In this document: piece after piece, positions 1 to 5,000 of the stretch
Layout: each line of letters begins with the position of its first letter
Numbering within the stretch: the first letter of the stretch is position 1
Origin: Chloroflexota bacterium
Lineage (GTDB): Bacteria; Chloroflexota; Anaerolineae; Caldilineales; Caldilineaceae
Length of the DNA stretch: 5,292 nucleotides
Reading direction: 5' to 3'
Assembly (NCBI GenBank): GCA_018969295.1
Contig: JAGWYN010000107.1
Coordinates: 1-5,292, forward strand
Notes under the pieces: generated by a model
The model's database searches: none
Seen by the model: the letters and a program-made list of their open reading frames with translations, nothing else
Told to the model about the DNA's origin: nothing
Program-made: the position numbers and the translations under genes

Positions 1-144
1 AGCGCGCCGACAAATCTCATTCAACGAGACGCTTTCAACGTCTTCGCGCCAGTACGCCTGCATCGCCACCGTGATGATTTGTTTGCGATCCGTCGTTTTG
101 GGACGCCCTCTTGATGCTTTTGCCATCGTTGTATTCGAAGTCAT
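1..144 (-). CDS. TetR/AcrR-family transcriptional regulator, N-terminal part (runs off left edge)
   Basis: Only the first 48 codons are present. They read as a TetR-type DNA-binding head: a basic lead-in (GRPKTTDRKQ, residues 13-22), a first helix with an aromatic toward its end (IITVAMQAYWRE), then the start of the helix-turn-helix (SVSLNEICRRA, residues 38-48). Proteins of this family are homodimeric repressors that release DNA when a ligand binds the C-terminal domain, which lies outside the window, so the ligand cannot be guessed. Two in-frame ATG starts exist, at 144 and 126. Neither has a clear Shine-Dalgarno sequence, and 144 was taken as the longer form; family alignments would also fit 126. 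The gene faces left, away from the signal-rich region 145-342. Because TetR regulators often bind their own upstream region, the dyads described there are natural operator candidates. Family call is firm; start is uncertain. Confidence 0.85.
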   Translation of the reverse strand, partial: MTSNTTMAKASRGRPKTTDRKQIITVAMQAYWREDVESVSLNEICRRA

Positions 145-151
145 AGTTTGG

Positions 152-163
152 TACCAATGGGTA
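152..163. promoter_or_regulatory. Inverted repeat TACC-N4-GGTA, candidate TetR operator 1
   Basis: The sequence TACCAATGGGTA is a dyad with perfect 4-base arms and a 4-base centre. It overlaps a perfect 10-base palindrome, TTGGTACCAA, at 148-157. It lies 8 bases upstream of the TetR-family start at 144 and just before a plus-strand -35-like hexamer at 171. The 8 bases AATGGGTA recur at 176-183, exactly 20 bases (about two helical turns) further on. The role as an operator is inferred from position and from the second copy at 200-211. Confidence 0.4.
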
Positions 164-170
164 TTTTAAT

Positions 171-200
171 TTGGCAATGGGTAGATTTTTTTAACAAAAT
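171..200 (+). promoter_or_regulatory. Promoter-like sequence facing away from the TetR gene
   Basis: TTGGCA at 171-176 matches five of six bases of the sigma-70 -35 consensus. After an 18-base spacer, CAAAAT at 195-200 matches four of six bases of the -10 consensus, in an AT-rich stretch. The two TACC-N4-GGTA dyads sit immediately upstream of the -35 and directly after the -10, which is a layout typical of repression by a local regulator. No convincing gene follows within the window on this strand, so the promoter may be vestigial or may drive a small transcript. Seen only as sequence similarity. Confidence 0.3.
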
Positions 201-211
201 ACCACAAGGTA
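200..211. promoter_or_regulatory. Inverted repeat TACC-N4-GGTA, candidate TetR operator 2
   Basis: TACCACAAGGTA repeats the same arms and spacing as the dyad at 152-163, with centres 48 bases apart. It would overlap the transcription start region of the plus-strand promoter-like sequence at 171-200. Two copies of the same dyad in a short intergenic stretch beside a TetR-family gene support operator function, but binding itself is inferred. Confidence 0.4.
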
Positions 212-277
212 CGTAAATATGCCAGCGGAGACGCTCCCTGGGGTGCAAGCAAGAGTTGTCAGTGAATTTTGAGAAGA

Positions 278-339
278 GACCTCTCTGTGGCAAAAAAGGG
301 GTGTGATTGCAAAACAAACCATTGTTGCCAAGAGAGGTC
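278..339. repeat. Long inverted repeat (hairpin) with a ribosome binding site in its right arm
   Basis: The left arm at 278-293 (GACCTCTCTGTGGCAA) and the right arm at 325-339 (TTGCCAAGAGAGGTC) pair over 15 bases with one bulged G and enclose a 31-base loop. In plus-strand RNA the right arm contains GAGAGG at 332-337, placed 5 bases before an ATG at 343, so the folded form would hide this ribosome binding site. Neither flank has a run of T after the stem, which argues against an intrinsic terminator. It could be a leader structure, a small RNA or a remnant of a small mobile element. The pairing is certain; its function is not. Confidence 0.55.
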
Positions 340-342
340 AAT

Positions 343-534
343 ATGCATTACACACCGGATAGCAAGGCCATCGAAGCATTGGGGCGACCGTCTTCTTTCC
401 AGCAGAACTGCTGTCTTTTGCTTCTTTTATTTTTACACCCTTGGGAAAACAACGGTCGAACAGGTTTGTGCGGAGGGGGCACAAAAGTGGTACTGTACAG
501 AGAGGGAACCGGTGGGGGATACGAAACAGCGTGA
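343..534 (+). other. Doubtful short ORF downstream of the hairpin (63 codons)
   Basis: The ORF starts with ATG after a good GAGAGG signal and opens plausibly (MHYTPDSKAIEALGR), then becomes low-complexity and unusual: a CCLLLLLFLHP stretch followed by a Gly-rich tail. No family is recognised. The first 15 or so residues look more gene-like than the rest, which would suit a decayed gene whose frame is lost around position 390, but neither alternative frame gives a recognisable continuation. It converges on the glycosyltransferase gene, which ends at 555 on the other strand. Treated as unproven. Confidence 0.15.
490..498. repeat. Short palindrome GTAC-T-GTAC
   Basis: Perfect 4-base arms around one central base, within TGGTACTGTACA. 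It lies in the gene-free stretch about 60 bases beyond the end of the glycosyltransferase gene. It could be a protein-binding half-site pair, but a match of this length also arises by chance. Confidence 0.2.
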
Positions 535-540
535 AACAGC
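523..540. repeat. Tandem repeat GAAACAGC, two copies 10 bases apart
   Basis: GAAACAGCGTGAAACAGC shows the same octamer twice at a spacing of one helical turn, just beyond the stop of the glycosyltransferase gene (555). No function can be assigned; no further copies were noticed nearby. Confidence 0.3.
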
Positions 541-554
541 TATGCGATGGCACG

Positions 555-1682
555 CTACCCTCTGGATGATTTGCTTTCGATCAGGGTTGCATACTGATCT
601 ATCAAACCATCCAGAACATGCTCCCAGCTTTGCTGGAGGATGTGTGTGCGTCCGTTCATGCCGATCGAACGTGCCTGCACAGGCTGCACGACAAGGCGTC
701 GGACCGCCTCGACCAGCGCGTCCTGTGATTCTGATTCAAACAAATACCCAGTCTCGCCATCCACCATAAAATCCAGCAACCCGCCCGAGCGGGGTGCCAC
801 TACAGGCAAGCCAGAGGCCATCGCTTCCAGCACGACGTTGCCCAGCGTCTCATTGGCAGCAGGAAAGACAAATACATCCGCCGATGCATAGGCAGCTGCC
901 AGATCTTTGCCGCTCAAATAGCCTGTAAAATGCACAGCATGTCGAGCAAACTGTCGCTCAAGGCAGGGGCGGGACGGCCCATCCCCGACAATGGCAAGCC
1001 GGACATCTGGCAGCGCATCCAAAACCGGCACCAGCCAATCTACCCGCTTTTCGGGGGACAACCGCCCCACATAGAGCAGCAACCTTTTGTCACTTTCGCC
1101 CTCAGTCAGACGCTGACGCCAGCCAATGTCTCGGTGGCACGGATCAAAAAATTTGCTGTCGACGCCCCGTGTCCAGACCTTGACATGGCGGTATCCGCTC
1201 ACCATCAATTCTTGCTGCGTTACGGTGGAAGGACAAAGGTTCAGATCGGCATGGTTGTGCATCCATCGAAAAAATCGCACCAACGGACGGTAACAGAAGC
1301 GCAACCCCCAACGCATCGCAAAGCCCGGCACATCGGTGTGGTAGGATGCAACCAAGGGCAACTTCAGCTGACAGGCATGGCGAAGGCCGACATAGCCAAG
1401 TGAAACCGGATTGAGCACATGAACAAGGTCGGGCTTGAATGCGCGCAGTTCTTCCAGTACACTGACGACGGGCGGCACCAGTTTCAGCTCTGGATACAGC
1501 GGAAAGGGGATGCCATTGAGACCAACAATCCTGAACCTGCTGTAGTAACGCGGACCACCACTGGGGGCAAAGACGATGCTCTCATGATTCCTGAATGCCA
1601 GATGATCTAGCAGATGACACAACGTATTGACAATGCCATCTACCTTGGGCAGGAATGTTTCGGTAAACAGGGCGATGCGCAT
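555..1682 (-). CDS. GT4-family glycosyltransferase, SqdX/SQD2 (sulfoquinovosyltransferase)-like
   Basis: This 375-residue GT-B fold enzyme is the last gene of the minus-strand operon. The N-terminal Rossmann half opens MRIALFTETFLPKVDG and carries FPLYPELKL (60-68), HVLNPVSLG (88-96) and VASYHTDVP (111-119). The C-terminal, donor-binding half has TRGVD (171-175), YVGRLSPEKR (204-213, with the Arg and Lys that usually contact the donor diphosphate), VGDGP (232-236) and the GT4 EX7E motif at E278/E286 (ETLGNVVLE). The order and wording of these blocks closely resemble SqdX/SQD2, which makes sulfoquinovosyl diacylglycerol from UDP-sulfoquinovose at the membrane. Related GT4 mannosyl- or glucosyltransferases of lipid acceptors remain possible, and no sqdB partner is in the window. 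The ATG at 1682 was preferred over an in-frame TTG at 1706 because it places MRIALFTE at the family's usual N-terminus. It follows the upstream stop (1688) by 5 bases, suggesting translational coupling. Confidence 0.88.
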   Translation of the reverse strand: MRIALFTETFLPKVDGIVNTLCHLLDHLAFRNHESIVFAPSGGPRYYSRFRIVGLNGIPFPLYPELKLVPPVVSVLEELRAFKPDLVHVLNPVSLGYVGLRHACQLKLPLVASYHTDVPGFAMRWGLRFCYRPLVRFFRWMHNHADLNLCPSTVTQQELMVSGYRHVKVWTRGVDSKFFDPCHRDIGWRQRLTEGESDKRLLLYVGRLSPEKRVDWLVPVLDALPDVRLAIVGDGPSRPCLERQFARHAVHFTGYLSGKDLAAAYASADVFVFPAANETLGNVVLEAMASGLPVVAPRSGGLLDFMVDGETGYLFESESQDALVEAVRRLVVQPVQARSIGMNGRTHILQQSWEHVLDGLIDQYATLIESKSSRG

Positions 1683-1687
1683 GGGAG

Positions 1688-2398
1688 TCACGACCAGTAC
1701 CCCCAATCGTTCGTCCGCAGATGCCTCGGCAACAGGCCTGTATAGAGTAACAAACAGCGCGCAAGCGAGTGTAGCGTTTTGCGCGCCACCCCGCGCTGCA
1801 GCCGACGGTGGTCATGCTCGTAGACGATCAGATCAGGGGCAAACTGGATCGCATGTCGATGACGAGACAGCCGCCACCCATACTCTGAATCTTCGTTGCA
1901 GGTCAAGGCTGGATCAAAGCCACCAGTGTCCAAAAATACACTGCGCCGAACGAGAAAATTCGAGCCCGACACAGCTGGAATTTTTATCCCCGCCAACAAA
2001 CGCTGGCCGAGCAAGAAACAACGATAGTACAGCTGGTATGCTTGCTGCGAAAGCTTCGTCCCATATACGGCGGCGGCAGCCTCATAGCGCTGTAGTTGAA
2101 AAAAATAGTCTGGCGCAAAACTGATGTCTGCATCTGTGAACAGCAGCCACGCAGTCGTTGCCAGGCGAGCGCCCAGGTTGCGCGCCTCGGCAATCTGGGC
2201 AGTGCTGCGCAACACCTTGGTTCGTTCAGGGCGTTTGGATTGAACCAACGCTGGCGTCCGATCGTCGCTGGCATCGACAACGATCAAAAAGACCGACGGC
2301 GGGAGTGACACAAGAAAGGGGACAATGTTTTTTTCTTCGTTTTTGGTTGGCAGCACGACAGTGATGTCGTCAGGTTGGAGGATGGGTCGCCTTTCCAT
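1688..2398 (-). CDS. GT2-family glycosyltransferase (GT-A fold)
   Basis: The protein has 236 residues from the chosen ATG. The nucleotide-sugar binding fold starts with ITVVLPTKNEEKNI (12-25), then IVVDASDDRT (39-48), the STAQIAEARNLGA block (65-77) and the metal-binding DxD in LFTDADIS (D89, D91). The acceptor side shows SGSNFLVRRSVF (144-155), GGFDP (159-163) and NEDSEYGWRL (168-177), whose acidic pair is the usual place for the catalytic base. One short hydrophobic stretch near 214-223 (RCLLLYTGLL) may bind the membrane; there are no full C-terminal transmembrane helices. It probably transfers a sugar to a lipid or glycan acceptor; donor and acceptor cannot be read from sequence. The ATG at 2398 has GGAG 8 bases upstream. 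An ATG at 2404 would sit too close to that signal, and a TTG at 2437 would add 13 unusual residues. It follows the phosphodiesterase stop by 47 bases and nearly abuts the next glycosyltransferase. Confidence 0.87.
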   Translation of the reverse strand: MERRPILQPDDITVVLPTKNEEKNIVPFLVSLPPSVFLIVVDASDDRTPALVQSKRPERTKVLRSTAQIAEARNLGARLATTAWLLFTDADISFAPDYFFQLQRYEAAAAVYGTKLSQQAYQLYYRCFLLGQRLLAGIKIPAVSGSNFLVRRSVFLDTGGFDPALTCNEDSEYGWRLSRHRHAIQFAPDLIVYEHDHRRLQRGVARKTLHSLARCLLLYTGLLPRHLRTNDWGYWS

Positions 2399-2404
2399 CG
2401 TCAT

Positions 2405-2410
2405 TTCTCC
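2405..2410 (-). promoter_or_regulatory. Ribosome binding site that selects the GT2 start
   Basis: GGAGAA on the minus strand. Its GGAG core ends 8 bases before the ATG at 2398 and only 2 bases before the ATG at 2404, so 2398 is the better-placed start. Confidence 0.6.
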
Positions 2411-2445
2411 GTCGCTCTTGTCCACAAACAAATACAACGATCACA

Positions 2446-3201
2446 CTACAGCGCCGCCATAATCCGATCAGGCCAGTTGCTTGTGATAGAGCTGGCATCT
2501 ACCCTTGCCAATTGCAGCGCCCGATGTGGCTCGTCTACCGTCCAAGTCCAGACTGGCAGACTGTGTATCGCTGCATCGCGTATAAAACGTTCTGCCCCAT
2601 AGTGATGGCTGACGTTCAATCCCATTGGTTGGGCTGCATACGCCTGCAGTCGGGAGAGATGAAACGCCAGCCGTGTGTTCAAGATCCGGAGCAATGTGCG
2701 AAGATAGCCATCGACATTCAGTAAGACATGAAGGCTCGGTTCCAGCCGACGTACCCGGCGTGCATCTGCCCAGGTACAGCCGCTCAGTACAACTTCATCC
2801 AGCATGCTGTGCTTCTGCACAAGCGCCACAACCGCTTCGATCGCCGCAGGTGTTTTGATGTCCAAGTTGACAGGGATTTTTCCGCGAGTGAGCACCAGCA
2901 CTTCATCCAGTGTAGGAATCCGTTCGCCACAATACGCAGCCCCACGCCAAGCCCCGGCATCCAGTGTCTTGAGTTCAGCAGCAGTGAGTTCTTCCACACG
3001 CCGAGGACACGCAGTGATGGACAGGAGCGAGGCGCTGTGGAAAATGACAGGCACATGGTCGCGGCTCAATCGCACATCCAGTTCCACCATATCAACGCCA
3101 ATGGTGATAGCACCTCTGATTGCACAGAGGGTGTTCTCGGGATATACGCCTGAATAACCGCGATGCGCGACGATTTGCGGTTTGCGCACAATTCTGTACA
3201 C
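2446..3201 (-). CDS. Glycerophosphodiester phosphodiesterase (GDPD family)
   Basis: This 251-residue cytoplasmic enzyme (no signal peptide) is the first gene of the operon. The family hydrolyses glycerophosphodiesters to glycerol 3-phosphate and an alcohol, in a metal-dependent TIM barrel. Visible motifs: AHRGYSGVYPENT (12-24, with catalytic H13, R14 and E22), VELDV (39-43, metal ligands E40 and D42), the second catalytic His H55, LDIK (113-116) and VWTWTVDEP (207-215). Length is normal for single-domain bacterial GDPDs. Two deviations stand out: the usual HD after strand three is H55-S56, and the usual EIK metal-ligand block has Asp (D114). Both may be tolerated, but they make the substrate less certain. 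The GTG start at 3201 has a strong GGGGGAG signal 4 bases upstream. The gene heads a three-gene set with two glycosyltransferases, pointing to membrane-lipid or glycerophosphate-polymer metabolism. Confidence 0.9.
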   Translation of the reverse strand: MYRIVRKPQIVAHRGYSGVYPENTLCAIRGAITIGVDMVELDVRLSRDHVPVIFHSASLLSITACPRRVEELTAAELKTLDAGAWRGAAYCGERIPTLDEVLVLTRGKIPVNLDIKTPAAIEAVVALVQKHSMLDEVVLSGCTWADARRVRRLEPSLHVLLNVDGYLRTLLRILNTRLAFHLSRLQAYAAQPMGLNVSHHYGAERFIRDAAIHSLPVWTWTVDEPHRALQLARVDASSITSNWPDRIMAAL

Positions 3202-3380
3202 AATGCTCCCCCCTTCCCTGTTCGGTGTCCAGCGATTGTCCTTCTGTCTGCAAGATACACTGTTACAGTTAAAGGTTGGGGTACACTGTGTTATAGATTG
3301 ATAACGATCCGATTTTCGTGCATTGATACAAGGGGATTTTTTAGAACATACAGACCAAACGAAACCGCTGCGCTGCGCCC
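3202..3380 (-). promoter_or_regulatory. Intergenic region with repeated motifs, probable operon promoter/control region
   Basis: This 179-base gap precedes the phosphodiesterase operon. Read on the minus strand, ACAGTGTA occurs twice (3256-3263 and 3282-3289, 26 bases apart), each within a similar TAAC-AGTGTA context. The first copy overlaps a perfect palindrome, ACTGT-T-ACAGT (3259-3269). Further upstream ATTGATA (plus-strand reading) occurs twice (3297-3303 and 3322-3328, 25 bases apart). TATAAC at 3290-3295 (minus strand) resembles a -10 element, but I find no good -35 at the right distance. The repeat spacing of about 2.5 helical turns suggests regulator binding. No match to a PhoB-type box is evident. 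Confidence 0.35.
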
Positions 3381-4091
3381 TTATTGGCTGGGAGCTTCTC
3401 CTGCCACCGCCGGGGGACGCACGGCACTGCGCAGCGCCGCAACAAACGCATCGGGGTGCTGCTCAGCAGCCTGGGCAATTGCTTTCACGATGTAGCGCTG
3501 CCGGGCCTGGGCTTTGGCCATCACCAGTTCGGCTGTCACCGGAGGCGTCAACCCCTGGCTCAACAGCTGGTCGAACAGCTTCTGGGCAAAGGCCTGTTGT
3601 TGTGCGTCGGAAGGTTTGCGGCAATAGGCGCTGTACGCACGAAAGGCCAGGATGTCGTCGTGCGCCAGCGCACCGTAACAGTGCGCCTGGAGGTAGCTGG
3701 TCACAACCTGCTGGAGACGGCGCTGCAGTGCCTGCGAAAGGGTGGGGGGAGGAGCATACAGCCAGGCCAGTTCAATCCCCAACCCTTCACAGAACTGGGC
3801 CAGGTCGTTGTAAAGACGGGTATGTTCAGCGGCCGGCAACTGCACCAGCCAGTCCGACAGTTCGGGGAGACCGACCAGCGTCTGGCTCGCCCACAAACGA
3901 AATTTCTGCTGCGGGTCTGGCTGCCTGCGCAGCGAAAACCAACGCCGCCGGCCCGGCGAAGCCGATCGGGGGGCAGGCTTCGCAGCTTGTGGACTCGCCT
4001 CCGCACGTTGGCCGCGCCCCCCTTTCCACAGCAGAACCGTCAGCGTCAACAGAAGGCCAATGATGACCAGCGTACTCAGATAGGTATTCAA
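3381..4091 (-). CDS. Unrecognised membrane-anchored protein with a helical cytoplasmic domain
   Basis: The protein has 236 residues and belongs to no family I recognise. One hydrophobic helix at 7-22 (LVIIGLLLTLTVLLW region) follows a short polar start and precedes positive residues (K23, R26, R29), predicting a single anchor with the rest in the cytoplasm. Residues 27-58 form a basic Ala/Pro/Ser-rich linker. Residues 60-225 are predicted mostly helical and rich in Gln, Ala and Leu, with segments such as WLVQLPAAEHTRLYNDLAQF (81-100) and two Cys (C101, C138, with a third at 157); there is no catalytic motif, and no DKTG signature. The start is TTG at 4091, chosen because GGGAG lies 7 bases upstream and the frame opens directly into the anchor. 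It begins 28 bases after the ATPase-like gene on the same strand, so the two are probably cotranscribed and may act together. Function unknown. Confidence 0.75.
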   Translation of the reverse strand: MNTYLSTLVIIGLLLTLTVLLWKGGRGQRAEASPQAAKPAPRSASPGRRRWFSLRRQPDPQQKFRLWASQTLVGLPELSDWLVQLPAAEHTRLYNDLAQFCEGLGIELAWLYAPPPTLSQALQRRLQQVVTSYLQAHCYGALAHDDILAFRAYSAYCRKPSDAQQQAFAQKLFDQLLSQGLTPPVTAELVMAKAQARQRYIVKAIAQAAEQHPDAFVAALRSAVRPPAVAGEAPSQ

Positions 4092-4098
4092 GGTTCAG

Positions 4099-4103
4099 CT
4101 CCC
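4099..4103 (-). promoter_or_regulatory. Ribosome binding site supporting a TTG start
   Basis: GGGAG on the minus strand, 7 bases before the TTG at 4091. No ATG or GTG with comparable placement precedes the membrane anchor, so this site fixes the unusual start codon. Confidence 0.6.
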
Positions 4104-4119
4104 TCACTCTCCCACCCTC

Positions 4120-4902
4120 TCAGGCACGCAGGCTCTCGACCCGCACCGTGATCCGGCCAGACTGCACCACAGCCATCGGCGGCACACTGTCCCCAACCCC
4201 CACTTCCGCCAGCTGATTCGACTGCGTCAACAGCGCCAGGTTCAGGCTGGCCTGCCCAGAAAGAACGGTGCCCACCACCGGGATTACCTCCCCCTTGCTG
4301 ACCACCAACACATCCCCGATCTTGACATTTGCAAACGGCACGTTGACCTCACCCGTTTCAGTCACCAGCCAGACCGTCTGCGGGGTGCCGCCGCCAAGTT
4401 GACGCAGCAGATCGAGCAGTTTGCTCCCTTCTTCAAATTGAAACTGCTGGATCAAGGCTTCGACCCGCTGGCCAAATTCACGCAGCGTATGGTGGAGCCA
4501 GCTCAGGGCCGCCGCCGGCAGGTACCGGTCGGTGAGCAACAGGCTGAGCAACAAGGCAGAGCTGACTACAGAGGGCTTAAGACGCTGTTCGTCGAACAGA
4601 GCCCGCATGCCAGCATCCAAAATCGGTACGGTCGTATAGACCGTCAACGGAATACTGACATAGGTCAACGCTGGAAAAAAGAGCCCACCCGTTGCAAAGC
4701 CCAGCGAAGCTGCAGACAACAACGAGTACTGCTTTGTCTGCAGCGCAGGTCGCTCGTCCCCGACGACCACCACCGATGGCGCTGGGGTCTCCTGGCCCGA
4801 ACCCACTTTGGCCAGCGCAGTTTTTTGACGTGCATGCTGAACAAGATAGCTGGCCCCGGTAAAGACAACACTGCCAGCCACCAATACGTTCGTAACGAAC
4901 AT
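4120..4902 (-). CDS. Truncated P1B-type ATPase-like membrane protein (helices plus actuator domain only)
   Basis: This 260-residue protein matches the front half of heavy-metal P1B ATPases. Hydrophobic segments lie near 4-22, 58-76, 77-96 and 111-133, and YTTVPILDAGMRAL (89-102) resembles the loop before helix 3 of these pumps. Residues 165-258 read as an actuator (A) domain: VWLVTETGEVNVPF, IGDVLVV (195-201), KGEVIPVVG (203-211) and SGQASLNLALLT (215-226). The defining TGE loop, needed for dephosphorylation in real pumps, is replaced by T226-Q227-S228. The chain ends after the A domain, so the CPC helix, the DKTGT phosphorylation site and the ATP-binding domain are all absent. The downstream gene does not supply them, so it is not a simple frameshift. 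It cannot be a classical pump; a scaffold, regulator or metal/membrane-binding role is possible. ATG at 4902 has GGGAG 6 bases upstream, and a promoter-like sequence lies at 4947-4980. Confidence 0.75.
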   Translation of the reverse strand: MFVTNVLVAGSVVFTGASYLVQHARQKTALAKVGSGQETPAPSVVVVGDERPALQTKQYSLLSAASLGFATGGLFFPALTYVSIPLTVYTTVPILDAGMRALFDEQRLKPSVVSSALLLSLLLTDRYLPAAALSWLHHTLREFGQRVEALIQQFQFEEGSKLLDLLRQLGGGTPQTVWLVTETGEVNVPFANVKIGDVLVVSKGEVIPVVGTVLSGQASLNLALLTQSNQLAEVGVGDSVPPMAVVQSGRITVRVESLRA

Positions 4903-4946
4903 TTTCGGCTCCCTGATGATTGCAACCCACTCACTTCAATTGCTTT

Positions 4947-4980
4947 ATTGTAGCATACCTGTCCTCTCGGACCTAGACAA
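4947..4980 (-). promoter_or_regulatory. Sigma-70-like promoter of the ATPase-like gene
   Basis: On the minus strand TTGTCT (4975-4980) and TATGCT (4952-4957) are separated by exactly 17 bases; an overlapping TACAAT (4947-4952) matches five of six -10 bases but at a poor spacing of 22. The spacer holds a small perfect hairpin, GTCC-TCTC-GGAC (4961-4972), which could be an operator. It lies 45 to 78 bases upstream of the ATG at 4902. Confidence 0.45.
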
Positions 4981-5000
4981 ACAATTTCCGAAGGCACTGC

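Larger units (their letters stand above)
145..554. other. 410-base intergenic region without a convincing gene
   Basis: This gap separates the outward-facing TetR-family start (144) from the end of the family-4 glycosyltransferase (555). It holds the paired dyads (152-163, 200-211), a promoter-like sequence (171-200), a long hairpin (278-339), a doubtful short ORF (343-534), a GTAC-T-GTAC palindrome (490-498) and a short tandem repeat (523-540). None of the reading frames through 343-554 on either strand resembles a family I recognise. No intrinsic terminator for the glycosyltransferase operon, which ends at 555 on the minus strand, could be identified. Confidence 0.6.

Noticed and set aside
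278..339. Hairpin as an intrinsic terminator
   Set aside because: No T-rich run follows the stem on either strand, the loop is long, and it lies over 200 bases from the nearest gene end.
930..1403. Plus-strand 157-codon frame inside the GT4 gene
   Set aside because: It is antisense to a gene with a full set of GT4 motifs and shows no family resemblance.
1683..1706. TTG start at 1706 for the GT4 gene
   Set aside because: It adds eight residues before MRIALFTE, which is where this family normally starts, and overlaps the upstream gene's end.
2399..2437. TTG start at 2437 or ATG at 2404 for the GT2 gene
   Set aside because: The GGAG signal is correctly spaced only for the ATG at 2398; upstream residues are not typical of the fold.
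2728..3153. Plus-strand frames inside the phosphodiesterase gene
   Set aside because: The minus strand encodes clear GDPD motifs across the same stretch; the antisense products look random.
3240..3330. Phosphate (PhoB/PhoP-type) box upstream of the GDPD operon
   Set aside because: The context invites one, but the repeats found (TACACTGT, ATTGATA) do not match the known box sequences.
3384..4151. Long plus-strand frames opposite the anchored protein, including one of 255 codons that is longer than the minus-strand gene
   Set aside because: They run antisense across two genes, give Arg/Gln/Pro-rich sequence without recognisable domains, and lack the ribosome binding site and hydrophobic N-terminus of the minus-strand frame.
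3381..4902. A single P-type ATPase gene split by a frameshift
   Set aside because: The downstream protein has no DKTGT, CPC or ATP-binding motif, and both genes have their own well-spaced ribosome binding sites.
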